Source: Sedimentitalea todarodis (GTDB taxonomy: Bacteria; Pseudomonadota; Alphaproteobacteria; Rhodobacterales; Rhodobacteraceae). From it: a DNA stretch of 64,000 nucleotides. A program made the position numbers and the translations under genes. The notes under the pieces are model-generated. The model saw only the letters and a list, made by a program, of their open reading frames with translations, was not told where the DNA came from and ran no database searches. The DNA lies in the NCBI RefSeq assembly GCF_032595355.1, contig NZ_JASMWN010000010.1, positions 101,762-165,761 of the forward strand, given 5' to 3'. Positions 51,687 through 60,771 of the stretch are shown here, piece after piece. The stretch's first letter is position 1, and the number at the start of each line of letters is the position of its first letter.

Positions 51687-52715
51687 TTATCCTGCGGCGT
51701 CCTGATATCCTCCAAGCGCAGATGTCAGGTTTTCGCCAAGCTCGTCGCAGAGATAGCCGCCTTCCTGAACGAACAGGCACGGCCGGTTCAGCCCGGCAAT
51801 CGCGGCCCCAATCCGCGCAAAGCCGGTCGTGGTGACCGCAAGGCCCTTGAACGGGTCGCCCACGAAGGCATCCAAACCCAGGGCCACGACAACCACGTCT
51901 GCGCCAAAGGCGCTGATCCGGCGAAGCGCGACATCAAGCGCCGCAAGGAAATCATCATTCGCTGTGCCACGCGCCAATGGCAAATTCAGGTTGTAGCCAA
52001 GCCCGTCGCCCGTGCCCCGTTCATGTGCCTGTCCCCAGAAGAACGGATAGAAGCGCTCGGGATCTGCGTGAAGCGATACCGTCAACACGTCGCTTCGGTC
52101 ATAGAATATGCCTTGCGTGCCATTTCCATGATGCACATCCACATCAAGGATCGCGGCGCGCAGGCCGCTGACGCGCAAGCGTTCGGCGGCGATGGCGGAA
52201 TTGTTCAGGAAGCAAAACCCACCCGCCAGATCTCCAAAGGCATGATGTCCCGGAGGCCGCGCCAGGGCATAGGCGGCGTGTTCGCCCGCGATGATCAGAT
52301 CAGCCCCGGCGATGGCGGTCTGCGCAGACCAATAGGCGGCCTCCCAGGTGCCGTCTGCGATCGGGCAGGCGGTGTCGGCCTGATGAAAGCCTGCCTGCCC
52401 GACGGCGGATTTGGGGTAGCTGTCGCTGCGGTTGGCGGGATGGATGTTCGGGATGACCTCTTCGCCCGCACCGTCAATGCGTTTCCAGCGGGTGTGGATG
52501 GTCTCCAGAAACATCAGATACTCCGGCGCGTGCAGCGCGGCAATTGGCCCGATGCCCGCATCCTGTGGAGCTTGGACACTGCACCCCGCTGCCCGCGAGC
52601 CCGCCAGCAGGCGGTCGATCCGCTCCGGCTGTTCCGGGTTGGGCAGGATCGCTCCGTTGGCCATGAAATGGCATGGTTGATGTTTCCACTGGCGGTCGTC
52701 GAATATGGCTTTCAT
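51687..52715 (-). CDS. Histone deacetylase-like amidohydrolase (acetylpolyamine type)
   Basis: 342 residues of the arginase/deacetylase fold. Catalytic and zinc motifs are visible: YALARPPGHHAFGD (tandem His), AILDVDVHHGNGTQGIFYD (zinc Asp and His) and VVALGLDAFVGDPF (second zinc Asp). The N-terminus (MKAIFDDRQWKHQPCHFMANG) fits bacterial acetylpolyamine amidohydrolases, which deacetylate N-acetylputrescine-like amides. It overlaps the GNAT gene by 4 bases and is the last of a nine-gene operon that begins at 59245. Confidence 0.88.
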   Translation of the reverse strand: MKAIFDDRQWKHQPCHFMANGAILPNPEQPERIDRLLAGSRAAGCSVQAPQDAGIGPIAALHAPEYLMFLETIHTRWKRIDGAGEEVIPNIHPANRSDSYPKSAVGQAGFHQADTACPIADGTWEAAYWSAQTAIAGADLIIAGEHAAYALARPPGHHAFGDLAGGFCFLNNSAIAAERLRVSGLRAAILDVDVHHGNGTQGIFYDRSDVLTVSLHADPERFYPFFWGQAHERGTGDGLGYNLNLPLARGTANDDFLAALDVALRRISAFGADVVVVALGLDAFVGDPFKGLAVTTTGFARIGAAIAGLNRPCLFVQEGGYLCDELGENLTSALGGYQDAAG

Positions 52716-53194
52716 GTACTCCCTCTCAAGGTCTCTAGCGCAGTGCCGGTCAGGAACATGTTCGTTTCATCGGCATGCGTGGAAAATCCAAGCCGGTCAT
52801 AGGCGGCGCGCGCGCCTGGGTTGTCGTGATACACGGTGAGTTTGAGGAAATGCCCGATCCCCCGGCGCGATCCTTCGTCAAGCGTTGCGGCCAACATCCG
52901 CCGCGCGAGGCCCCGGCCCCGGACGCTCTGCGTGACCCAGAGATCACTGACGAAGAGGCCCGCGCCGCCCAGCGTCGTTGACAATACCGGCGCTGCCAGT
53001 GTCGCGGCCAGCGGTTTGGCATCGCGCGTCGCGAGCATCGCGAGACAGGGGGCCGTCGGACCGCAAACAGTATCCGCAAGTGTCTTGATCTTGACCCGGT
53101 AGGGGTCGTCCAGATCCGAGGCGAGCTGGCGCAATGCAATTTCCAGCAGGGCGATCTCGTCCTCTTGAACCGGCGCTATGGTGAGATTGTCCAT
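52712..53194 (-). CDS. GNAT family N-acetyltransferase
   Basis: 160 residues with a GNAT core: acetyl-CoA loop VTQSVRGRGLARRMLAATLDEG (Arg-x-x-Gly-x-Ala type), the strand FLKLTVYHDNPGARAAYDRLGF and the end MFLTGTAL. The acceptor substrate is unknown. It lies 3 bases from the BKACE gene and overlaps the HDAC-like deacetylase gene by 4 bases. Pairing an acetyltransferase with a deacetylase in one operon suggests an N-acetylated intermediate, which is inference. Confidence 0.85.
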   Translation of the reverse strand: MDNLTIAPVQEDEIALLEIALRQLASDLDDPYRVKIKTLADTVCGPTAPCLAMLATRDAKPLAATLAAPVLSTTLGGAGLFVSDLWVTQSVRGRGLARRMLAATLDEGSRRGIGHFLKLTVYHDNPGARAAYDRLGFSTHADETNMFLTGTALETLRGST

Positions 53195-53197
53195 GTT

Positions 53198-54124
53198 TCA
53201 GATCGCGGTCCGGTCCGCCCCCTTGAGATCAAGCATCTGGCGCGCGTCTTCGGCGGAGGCGACATTGCGGCCAAGCTCTTCAACAATTCGACGAATCTTG
53301 GCCACCTGCTCGGCGTTATCGCGCGCCAGCACGCCGCGTGAAATCATCAGGCTGTCTTCCAGCCCGACCCGCACATGCCCGCCCAAGATGGCAGACATCG
53401 TGATCAGCGGCATCTGGTGCCGCCCCGCCGCCAGCACCGAAAACGCATACTCATCGCCAAACAGCTTGTCGGCGATCAGCTTCATATGGGTCAGGTTTTC
53501 AGGGTCCGGCCCGATGCCGCCCAGTACCCCGAATACGAACTGGATGAACAGCTTGCCGCGCACCAGCCCGCGGTCAACGAAATGTTTCAGCATGTAAAGA
53601 TGGCTGACATCATAGCATTCAAACTCGAACCGGGCACCGCGCTTTTCGCCCAGTTCCAGCAGGATATGCTCCATGTCCCGTGGTGTGTTCTTGAAGACCA
53701 AATCGTCCGAGCCTTCAAGAAAAGGTTTCTCCCAATCGTATTTCCATTCCGTGACCCGTTCGGCCGCCGGGTAGAGCGCAAAGTTCATCGTGCCCATGTT
53801 GAGGGAACACATCTCAGGTTCGGCGAGCTTCGGCGCGGCAAGGCGTTGGTCCAGCGTCATCGTGGCGCTGCCCCCGGTCGAGATGTTGAGCACGGCGTCA
53901 CAGCGTTGCTTGATCTGTGGCAGGAAGGCCATGAAATGGGCAGGATCCGCCGAGGGGCGGCCGTTTTCGGGATCGCGCGCATGCAGGTGCAGTATTGTCG
54001 CGCCCGCTTCGGCGGCCCCGATGGCATTGTCGGTGATCTCTTGCGCTGTCACGGGCAGATGGGGCGACATCGACGGGGTATGGATCGACCCGGTCACGGC
54101 ACAGGTGATGATGATCTTGGTCAT
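53198..54124 (-). CDS. BKACE family beta-keto acid cleavage enzyme (DUF849)
   Basis: 308 residues. The BKACE TIM barrel is clear: IIITCAVTGSIHTPSMSPHLPVT with its Thr/His-containing zinc-site region, AGATILHLHARDPENGRPS (zinc His-x-His), NISTGGSATMTLDQRL, CSLNMGTMNFALYP, FECYDVSHLYML, FVFGVLGGIGPDPENL and GGHVRVGLEDSL. These enzymes cleave a beta-keto acid with acetyl-CoA to acetoacetate and a CoA ester. Placement beside a class III aminotransferase suggests the keto acid comes from transamination of a beta- or other amino acid. Confidence 0.92.
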   Translation of the reverse strand: MTKIIITCAVTGSIHTPSMSPHLPVTAQEITDNAIGAAEAGATILHLHARDPENGRPSADPAHFMAFLPQIKQRCDAVLNISTGGSATMTLDQRLAAPKLAEPEMCSLNMGTMNFALYPAAERVTEWKYDWEKPFLEGSDDLVFKNTPRDMEHILLELGEKRGARFEFECYDVSHLYMLKHFVDRGLVRGKLFIQFVFGVLGGIGPDPENLTHMKLIADKLFGDEYAFSVLAAGRHQMPLITMSAILGGHVRVGLEDSLMISRGVLARDNAEQVAKIRRIVEELGRNVASAEDARQMLDLKGADRTAI

Positions 54125-54133
54125 GGTTGCTCC

Positions 54134-55471
54134 CTACGCAGCGCCGGAAAATTGCGGAATTTCAGCCATGTAGCTGGCAAGCGAGCGGTCCAGCCGTTCG
54201 GTGAGGTCGTCCAGTTGAGCCTCGTCCACGATCATCGGTGGACAGACCAGAAAGTGATCACCCGAGGTGCCGCCCCTTGTGCGGCGCGAATAGATGATCA
54301 ATCCGTTCTCATAGGCAATGTCGACCAGCCGCGCATGGGCGTTGAGTTCGGTGGGCAACGGCGCCTTGGTGTGGCGGTCGGCCATCAGTTCGAATGCCAT
54401 CAGCAATCCCTTGCCACGCACATCGCCAATCAGCGGATAGCGCTGCATCAGGCCGCGCAGGCGGTCGCGGAGCCTGTCGCCCATCCGTGCCGCGTTTCCG
54501 ATCAGATCATGTTCCGCGATCTGATCCAGCACCGCGCATCCTGCCGCACAGGCCAGCGGATTTCCGGCATAGGTAAAACCGTGAATGAACCCTCCGGACC
54601 CGATCACGGCCTCGACAATGTCATCCCGCGCGATCATCGCGCCAAGAGGGACATAGCCGCCGCCGAACCCTTTTGAGATCGAAATGAGATCGGGGCTCAC
54701 ATCCCAGTGTTCGGCTCCAAAGAACCGACCGGTGCGCCCGCCGCCGGTCATGACTTCGTCGTGGATCAGCAGGACGCCGTACTGGGTGCAAATCTCGCGG
54801 ACGCGCTGCATGTAGCCGGCAGGAGGCACCAGCGCGCCGGTCGAGGCTCCGCCGACAGGTTCAACGATAAAGGCCAGCACGGTCTCTGGACCTTCTTCGA
54901 GAATCTTCGCTTCCAGCATGTCGGCGTAGTGGCCTCCCGTTGCGGGGTCGTCTGCATCCAGTCCGTCCAGATAGGCGCGCGGCGCGGGGATCTTGGGCAT
55001 CCGCTGCATCATCGGGTCAAACGGCGCTGTCATCGGCGCGTATCCGGTGATCGCAAGCGCCCCCAGAGTGCAGCCGTGATAGCCGGGGTAGCGCGAGATC
55101 ACCTTGAAACGCTGTGGATCTCCGTGGGTCAGCGTGTATTGCCGCGCCATTTTGAGGGTGCTTTCGACCGCCTCCGACCCGCCCGAAACGAAGAAGACCC
55201 TGTTCAGACCTTCGGGAGCCAATGCGGCAGTCTTTGCCGCCAGCCTTTCCGAACTTTCGGTCTGAAAATGTAGCCGATAGCCGAAGGTCGACCTGTCCAT
55301 CTGCGCGCGCATCGCGGCCAGAACAGCCGGATTCGAATGGCCAATGTTGCTGACCATCGCGCCGCTTGAGCCATCGATATAGCGCTTGCCCGTGCTGTCC
55401 CACATATAGATCCCTTCGGCGCGGTCGAGCATGGGGCGGGGCGATTTGGTCTGATAAAACAGGTTGCTCAT
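54134..55471 (-). CDS. Class III aminotransferase (omega-amino acid type)
   Basis: 445 residues. Fold type I PLP enzyme: MWDSTGKRYIDGSSGAMVSNIGHSNP, FFVSGGSEAVESTLKMARQY, the PLP Asp in LLIHDEVMTGGGRTG, the Schiff-base Lys in LISISKGFGGGYVPLGAMI, and GFTYAGNPLACAAG. Relatives transaminate beta-alanine, GABA, taurine-like and other omega- or beta-amino acids, usually with pyruvate or 2-oxoglutarate. It lies 9 bases upstream of the BKACE gene and 7 bases after the ABC ATPase gene in the same operon. Confidence 0.92.
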   Translation of the reverse strand: MSNLFYQTKSPRPMLDRAEGIYMWDSTGKRYIDGSSGAMVSNIGHSNPAVLAAMRAQMDRSTFGYRLHFQTESSERLAAKTAALAPEGLNRVFFVSGGSEAVESTLKMARQYTLTHGDPQRFKVISRYPGYHGCTLGALAITGYAPMTAPFDPMMQRMPKIPAPRAYLDGLDADDPATGGHYADMLEAKILEEGPETVLAFIVEPVGGASTGALVPPAGYMQRVREICTQYGVLLIHDEVMTGGGRTGRFFGAEHWDVSPDLISISKGFGGGYVPLGAMIARDDIVEAVIGSGGFIHGFTYAGNPLACAAGCAVLDQIAEHDLIGNAARMGDRLRDRLRGLMQRYPLIGDVRGKGLLMAFELMADRHTKAPLPTELNAHARLVDIAYENGLIIYSRRTRGGTSGDHFLVCPPMIVDEAQLDDLTERLDRSLASYMAEIPQFSGAA

Positions 55472-55478
55472 GTTCGGT

Positions 55479-56246
55479 CTACTGTTTCCGGCTCAGGTGT
55501 TTGCGCAGGAAATTGCGGGTGCGTTCATGCCTGGGGTTTTCGAAGATCTCCGATGGCGGGCCTTCCTCGACAACCACACCCTGATCCATGAACAGCACGC
55601 GGTCGCAGACCGAGGCCGCGAAATCCATCTCATGCGTGACGATGATCATCGTCATGTGTTCTTCGGCGAGTTGCTTCATCACGAGGTTCACCTCTTCGAC
55701 CAGTTCCGGGTCGAGCGCGGATGTCGCCTCGTCAAACAGCATCACCTTGGGTTTCATCGCCAGCGCGCGGGCGATGGCGACGCGCTGTTTCTGCCCGCCG
55801 GACAGGCGTGACGGGTATTCGTCGATCTTTTCGGAGAGACCAACCTTGGCCAATTGCTCTTCTGCCAGCTTGTTCGCCTCGGCCTCGGACAGCCCCTTGA
55901 GCATTCGCGGGGCCAGGGTGATGTTGCCGCGCACCGTCAGATGCGGGAACAGGTTGAAGTGCTGGAACACCATGCCGATGTCCTGCCGCACCTGATTGAC
56001 GTGTGCCTCGTACTGGCGGAACGGCAGCTTTTCATTGATCCGGACATCTTCGAGCCAGACCTCGCCCGAGGTCAGGGGATCAAGCTCGTTTATCGCGCGC
56101 AGCAAGGTCGACTTGCCGGACCCGGACGGGCCGATGATCGCGACGATCTGGCCGCGTTGCACGGTCAGGTTGATGTCCTTCAGCACCTGAAGTGTGCCGA
56201 AACTCTTGGCGGCGTTCTTGATCGTGACAAAGGCCTGATCGGTCAT
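55479..56246 (-). CDS. Polar amino acid ABC transporter ATP-binding protein
   Basis: 255 residues, GlnQ/HisP type. Walker A GPSGSGKST (residues 39-47), signature LSGGQKQRVAIARALA, Walker B VMLFDEATSALDPE and the H-loop His of IIVTHEMDFA. It powers the importer formed with the two permeases and the binding protein encoded upstream in the same operon. Confidence 0.95.
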   Translation of the reverse strand: MTDQAFVTIKNAAKSFGTLQVLKDINLTVQRGQIVAIIGPSGSGKSTLLRAINELDPLTSGEVWLEDVRINEKLPFRQYEAHVNQVRQDIGMVFQHFNLFPHLTVRGNITLAPRMLKGLSEAEANKLAEEQLAKVGLSEKIDEYPSRLSGGQKQRVAIARALAMKPKVMLFDEATSALDPELVEEVNLVMKQLAEEHMTMIIVTHEMDFAASVCDRVLFMDQGVVVEEGPPSEIFENPRHERTRNFLRKHLSRKQ

Positions 56247-56261
56247 TATCGGATTTCCTTC

Positions 56262-56918
56262 TCAGCGTGACGCGGCGATACGGCGCTCCAGTCGGCGCAG
56301 TCCGGCCTCCAGCGCGAGGTTGATGATGTAGTAGCAAAAGGCGGCGGCGAGGTAGAACTCGAACGGGCGGTAGGTGCGGCTGATCGCCTGCTGTGCCGCC
56401 AGCGTCAGTTCCATGACCCCGATCACCGAGACCAGCGCGGAATCCTTGAGGAGCGCAATCATGTTGTTGCCCATCGGCGGGATCACGGCGCGCACGGCCT
56501 GGGGGATCACGACCCGTCGCAACGTCTGGCCGCGCGACAGGCCCAAGGTGCGCGCGCCTTCGTATTGCCCCTTGTCGACGGCAAGGATCGAGGCCTGGAT
56601 CAGCTCGGAGTTATAGACCGCGAAATGCAGCCCCAACCCGATGACCCCGGCGACAAAGGCGGGCAGGTCTATGCCGATCTGGATCAGTCCGAAATAGATC
56701 AGGAAAAGCTGCAACAGCAGCGGCGTGCCCATGAACAGGAAGGCAAAGGCCCGTACCGGCAGGCGCAGCGCCCAATGGCCATAGAGCGCGATGACAGCGA
56801 ATACGATACCGCCGAAAAAACTGAGAACTCCGGCGCAAACCGTGATGGCAATGGTCCAGCCAGCCCCCATCGCGAGCACGCCAAAGTAGCCAGGCACGAC
56901 GCTGAAATCAAGCCCCAT
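56262..56918 (-). CDS. Polar amino acid ABC transporter permease (second)
   Basis: 218 residues with about five membrane helices and the HisM/GlnP family EAA loop (EGARTLGLSRGQTLRRVVIPQAVR) that contacts the ATPase. It probably forms a heterodimer with the permease encoded at 56949-57596. Downstream genes are the ATPase and the catabolic enzymes. Confidence 0.93.
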   Translation of the reverse strand: MGLDFSVVPGYFGVLAMGAGWTIAITVCAGVLSFFGGIVFAVIALYGHWALRLPVRAFAFLFMGTPLLLQLFLIYFGLIQIGIDLPAFVAGVIGLGLHFAVYNSELIQASILAVDKGQYEGARTLGLSRGQTLRRVVIPQAVRAVIPPMGNNMIALLKDSALVSVIGVMELTLAAQQAISRTYRPFEFYLAAAFCYYIINLALEAGLRRLERRIAASR

Positions 56919-56948
56919 GGCAGCCTCCTGTCAGGCCGGCAGGCGCGC

Positions 56949-57596
56949 TCATGTGATCCGCGCCCGGCGGTCAAGCCAGTTGATGCCCTGGCCCACCACG
57001 TAGATGATCACCATGTACAGAACCCCTGCGAGCAGGAACATTTCGAAGGGCTTGTAGGTCGATCCGATAAAGCGCTGTGCGGTATAGGTCAGTTCGACCA
57101 CCGAGATAGGGGCGACAAGCGCGGTGCCCTTGATCAGCGCATTGATGTTTACCCCGAGCGGGCGGATCATCATGCGCGCGGCTTGTGGCAAGACCACCTT
57201 GCGCATGGTCTCCCACCGGCTCATGCCCAGCGTGCGCGCGGCCTCGGTCTGGCCCTTATCGACGGACTGGATCGCGCCGCGGATGGTTTCGGTCATGTAG
57301 GCGCCGATGTTCACGCCAAGTGCAATGGTCCCGGCGGCAAAGCTGTCAAGCTGGATGCCGATCTGCGGGCCGCCGAAATACAGGATAAAGACCTGGATCA
57401 GCGCCGGGGTTCCCCTGATGACACTGACATAGGTCGCTCCGATGGCACGGAAAACCGACATACGAGACATCCGCGCTGCGGCGCCAAATGCACCGCAGAT
57501 CAAACCCAGACCTGCCGTCAGGATCGACAATTGGATCGTGACCCATGCCGCTTCCAGAAAGAATGGGTAGACGCGCAGGATCAGGTCAGTGTCCAT
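56949..57596 (-). CDS. Polar amino acid ABC transporter permease (first)
   Basis: 215 residues, about five membrane helices (AWVTIQLSILTAGLGLICGAF at the start) and an EAA loop (EAARTLGMSRWETMRKVVLPQ). Paralogous to the next permease in the operon. It lies 11 bases after the creatininase-family gene, so transport and hydrolysis are co-expressed. Confidence 0.93.
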   Translation of the reverse strand: MDTDLILRVYPFFLEAAWVTIQLSILTAGLGLICGAFGAAARMSRMSVFRAIGATYVSVIRGTPALIQVFILYFGGPQIGIQLDSFAAGTIALGVNIGAYMTETIRGAIQSVDKGQTEAARTLGMSRWETMRKVVLPQAARMMIRPLGVNINALIKGTALVAPISVVELTYTAQRFIGSTYKPFEMFLLAGVLYMVIIYVVGQGINWLDRRARIT

Positions 57597-57607
57597 TCAT
57601 CCGCCTT

Positions 57608-58399
57608 TCAATGATGGTCGCGGCGTTGCAAGATCGGTAGCGCGCGAATTTCGCGGATCAGGGCCGTGGTTTCCTCGATCGCGGCGTCCAGAAACCGCCT
57701 GCCCGTCTCGGGATCTGCGACGGTCGGATCACCCATTGTTCCATCAGGCGAGATTTCGGACCACCATCGCATCAGCATCGCGCCACCGCCTTTGCCTGCG
57801 AGATCCAGATTGAAGAATTTACTGTCCGGGTTGTGCAGGTTCTGCTCGGTCGACTTTTCGACATGAACGCGTTCGGGGTGCAGGTGCATGTACATCGCGG
57901 CCTCGAACTCTCCGGCATGGGCAATGCCGCCAATCGCGGATTTGCGCTCGGCATTGATGCGGTCGGACATCAGGTTCCAGTACGAGGCCGAAACACAGAT
58001 GATGCCGGTCTCGATCACCGTCTTGCGCGCGGCGAGATCAAGGCAGGGATGGTTCGATCCGTGCGAATTGAGCAGCAGGATGCGGCGAAACCCGTGGTGG
58101 GCCAGAGATTTGGTAATGTCGGTGACAAAGGCAATGAGCGTTTCCGGCTGAATCCAGATAACACCGGGAAAGTCCTTGTGATGCTCGTTGAACCCGTAAG
58201 GAACAGGCGGCATGACAAACACCTCATCCGGACAGGCGGTCGCCACGCCTTCGGCCACCGCCATGCCCAGCACCGTGTCGGTGTCCAGCGGCATGTGAGG
58301 GCCGTGATCTTCGGTGGCTGACACGTTCAGGATCACCACGCGATCCTTGTCGGCGTCGCGTACGTCTTCCCAGGTCAGATGGCCATAAGTCGGTGTCAT
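57608..58399 (-). CDS. Creatininase family amidohydrolase
   Basis: 263 residues. Metal-binding motifs of the creatininase fold are present: SATEDHGPHMPLDTD (Glu and His), LNSHGSNHPCLDLAARK (the His-Gly-x-Asn block) and GIAHAGEFEAAMYMH (His and Glu). Members open creatinine, related lactams, or formamide-type bonds. The pairing with an amino acid importer and the BKACE/aminotransferase genes argues for an amide or lactam substrate rather than for creatinine itself, but that is inference. It lies between the binding protein and permease genes. Confidence 0.9.
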   Translation of the reverse strand: MTPTYGHLTWEDVRDADKDRVVILNVSATEDHGPHMPLDTDTVLGMAVAEGVATACPDEVFVMPPVPYGFNEHHKDFPGVIWIQPETLIAFVTDITKSLAHHGFRRILLLNSHGSNHPCLDLAARKTVIETGIICVSASYWNLMSDRINAERKSAIGGIAHAGEFEAAMYMHLHPERVHVEKSTEQNLHNPDSKFFNLDLAGKGGGAMLMRWWSEISPDGTMGDPTVADPETGRRFLDAAIEETTALIREIRALPILQRRDHH

Positions 58400-58456
58400 G
58401 CCGTGACTCTCGCAAGGGTGGTGCCTGCCGGGAAAGGCCCCGGCAGGTCAGAGGGG

Positions 58457-59245
58457 TCAGCGAATGTCGCCGCCGACCCATTCCTCGGCAATGGCAAGAT
58501 ATGTACCATCCTCCATCATGCCGTCGAGCGCGTCCTGCATGGCGGCCGCGAGATCAGGGTTGTTTTCGCGGATCGCAATGCCCGCCCCGATCGGCTCGGC
58601 CGCCGGATCGTCGATCATCGCCAGATCGTACTGGCCCGCCTTCATCGCCAGCATCACCGGGATCGAGTCGTTCACGATGGCATCGACCCGGCCATTGTCC
58701 AGCTCGAGCAGAAGTTCGGGCAGGCCCTTGTAGGTGTTGATGTCATAGCCCTGGTCGCGGGCCCATTGCTCGTGTGTTTCGCCCAGCGTCACGCCGACCT
58801 TCACATCGGCCAGCTGATCGACGCTGGTGACGACGGACCCCGCCTTGGTAAAGATTGCCCGCTTGGTGTTGTAATAGGGACCGACGAAATCAATCACCTT
58901 GTCTCGCTCTTCGGTGATCGACATCGAGCCGACGACCGCGTCATACTTCTTGGCCAGCAACCCGCCGATGATCCCATCCCATGCCGTTGTGACAATCTCG
59001 ACCTCAAGTCCCATGCGCTTGGCGATTTCGGTGCCGATGGCAGGGTCAAAGCCGACCACTTCGTTTTGCTCGTTCACAAAGTTGAACGGGGGATACTGCC
59101 CGCTCATGGCGATGCTGAGCACGCCGCGTTCCTTTATGTCGGCCAGTTCATCAGCGCTCGCCTTCATTGGAGCCACGCCGAGTCCCATCAGTGCAACGCC
59201 ACCCATCAAGACACTGCGGCGCAGGACGTTCATTGAGTATTTCAT
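58457..59245 (-). CDS. Periplasmic amino acid-binding protein (SBP_bac_3)
   Basis: 262 residues with a signal peptide containing Arg-Arg (NVLRRSVLMGGVALMGLG, cut near Ala-Ser-Ala at about 32). The family 3 fold is visible: VLSIAMSGQYPPFNFVNEQNE, VVGFDPAIGTEIAKRMG, DAVVGSMSITEERDKVIDF (the ligand-carboxylate Arg) and DAIVNDSIP. The start at 59245 is fixed by the signal peptide. First gene of the nine-gene operon, divergent from LysR. Confidence 0.93.
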   Translation of the reverse strand: MKYSMNVLRRSVLMGGVALMGLGVAPMKASADELADIKERGVLSIAMSGQYPPFNFVNEQNEVVGFDPAIGTEIAKRMGLEVEIVTTAWDGIIGGLLAKKYDAVVGSMSITEERDKVIDFVGPYYNTKRAIFTKAGSVVTSVDQLADVKVGVTLGETHEQWARDQGYDINTYKGLPELLLELDNGRVDAIVNDSIPVMLAMKAGQYDLAMIDDPAAEPIGAGIAIRENNPDLAAAMQDALDGMMEDGTYLAIAEEWVGGDIR

Positions 59246-59337
59246 GTCAGATTCCCTGTTGTTGTCGACGCCCTGCTGCCCTGCGCACACCGAGTCGCAG
59301 CCCAGAGGCATCGTGAGTTACAGGTTGCGTCGTGATA

Positions 59338-59350
59338 TTGCATAGGGCAA
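59338..59350. promoter_or_regulatory. LysR-type T-N11-A site in the divergent promoter region
   Basis: TTGC-ATAGG-GCAA at 59338-59350 is a perfect 4-base inverted repeat with the T-N11-A form typical of LysR-family recognition sites. It lies 36 bases before the LysR start at 59386 and 93 bases before the binding-protein start at 59245, the usual place for such a site. Confidence 0.55.
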
Positions 59351-59385
59351 ATAGATAATTCAAATCTCAAAAATAGATCTGATTG

Positions 59386-60345
59386 ATGTTAAAACCATAC
59401 GAACAACGTTTTCCCTGGAAATTGGACTGGAACCTGCTCCGTACTTTCATGGTTGTGGTGGACGAAGGCGGAATCACCCCGGCCGCCCATTTCCTGGGAC
59501 TGAAACAGCCAACGATCAGTGCAGCACTGAAACGGCTTGAGGACATCACAGGGCGCAAACTGATCAATCGTTCACCCAAGCACTTCAGCGTCACGCCATG
59601 GGGGCGGGTGCTTTATGCAGAAGCCAGCACAATTTTTGGCGCGGTCGCGCAGTTGCCGGACCTGATGGCGGGACTGGAAGACGAAGTGACCGGGCAAGTC
59701 AGCATGGCCGTCGCCAGCCACGTTGTCTCACCACACTTCGATGCGGTTCTTGAGCGCTTCAACGCGCGATATCCAAAGGCGAGCTTCACGATCTCGACCA
59801 TGGACAGCACCGAAGTGGTCGCGCATCTCGAGCAAAATCGCGTTACCTTTGGCGTTTGCCTGTTGCGGCATCGACCAGTCAGGTTAGAGGCGAGGGTCCT
59901 TTATCGCGAGTATTTCGGGCTCTTCTGCGGCCCCTCGCACCGGTTGTATGGTCGCGAAGATATCGACCTGTCCGAACTCGAGGGCGAAAACGCGGTCTCG
60001 TTCCAGACCGACGAACTTGATGGCCCGCTGTTCGCCGTTTCGCAATTGCGCAGCCGTCTGGGTATGCGGGCGGAACTCAAAGGGCTGTCTGCGAACCTGC
60101 CCGAGGTTCGACGCATGATCGTCACCAACATCGGCATCGGCGCCCTGCCTGTCCATGTGGCGCGCAAGGATGTGCAATCTGGGCTGCTGTGGCAGGTTCC
60201 GCCATACAAAGCATTGCCCGCCGTGGATATCCACATGCTCACCAATGCGAGGCGCAGCATGAACCGCGCAGAACAGGCCTTGCTCGACATGTTGAACGCC
60301 GAACTGGACGCAGTGCCGCTCTCGGAGCGCACCTACAGCGGCTGA
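59386..60345 (+). CDS. LysR family transcriptional regulator
   Basis: 319 residues from the ATG at 59386. An N-terminal winged helix-turn-helix (WNLLRTFMVVVDEGGITPAAHFLGLKQPTISAALKRLEDITG) is followed by a LysR substrate-binding domain (MAVASHVVSPHFDAVLERFNARYPKASF, VTFGVCLLRHRP, IVTNIGIGALPVHVA). It should control the divergent nine-gene operon and itself in response to the imported compound or a breakdown product. Confidence 0.94.
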   Translation: MLKPYEQRFPWKLDWNLLRTFMVVVDEGGITPAAHFLGLKQPTISAALKRLEDITGRKLINRSPKHFSVTPWGRVLYAEASTIFGAVAQLPDLMAGLEDEVTGQVSMAVASHVVSPHFDAVLERFNARYPKASFTISTMDSTEVVAHLEQNRVTFGVCLLRHRPVRLEARVLYREYFGLFCGPSHRLYGREDIDLSELEGENAVSFQTDELDGPLFAVSQLRSRLGMRAELKGLSANLPEVRRMIVTNIGIGALPVHVARKDVQSGLLWQVPPYKALPAVDIHMLTNARRSMNRAEQALLDMLNAELDAVPLSERTYSG

Positions 60346-60771
60346 ATGCCGGGTCAATTCGATCGCGGCTCGGTTGGCACGGAGAAGAATCTTGAAACTT
60401 GGCGAGCCGGAGAGAGGCGCTGACTCCCCCCCGCTGGCGCTGCGTGCATTCGGGTTAAGTGACCCAGAGCGTTTCGCGTCTGACTTGGGCCATCTGGTAT
60501 CGCCTGACACGTAAAAACCCAAGAATTCAGGCAGCGTTCGGCGAGTCAGGTTCAACGCGAATTGCATTGAACGGTGCCGCCTTGCCGCACTTTGCCGGGA
60601 TGCTGTCTTACGTCGACATAGACGCTCCGCCTGCGGCTGGTTGCTCCCGGGGGCTCGCATCGACATCGGTTTGCTATCGGAACATCGGTGCGCTGTTGTT
60701 TCCACGGACCTCGCTTTGCCCTAAGAGCAAAAAGGTCAACGATGACTTGAAACAAACATCCGGATCGAATT
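60346..60771. other. Intergenic region upstream of the Crp/Fnr gene
   Basis: 426 bases with no gene I can support; the frames present are low in recognisable content. Near the end, GTCA-ACGA-TGAC (60735-60746) is a small inverted repeat 26 bases before the GTG of the regulator gene, a possible autoregulatory site. Confidence 0.45.

Noticed and set aside
57608..58399. True creatininase of a creatinine pathway
   Set aside because: No creatinase or sarcosine oxidase lies in the same operon, and the family is broad; only the family name is supported.
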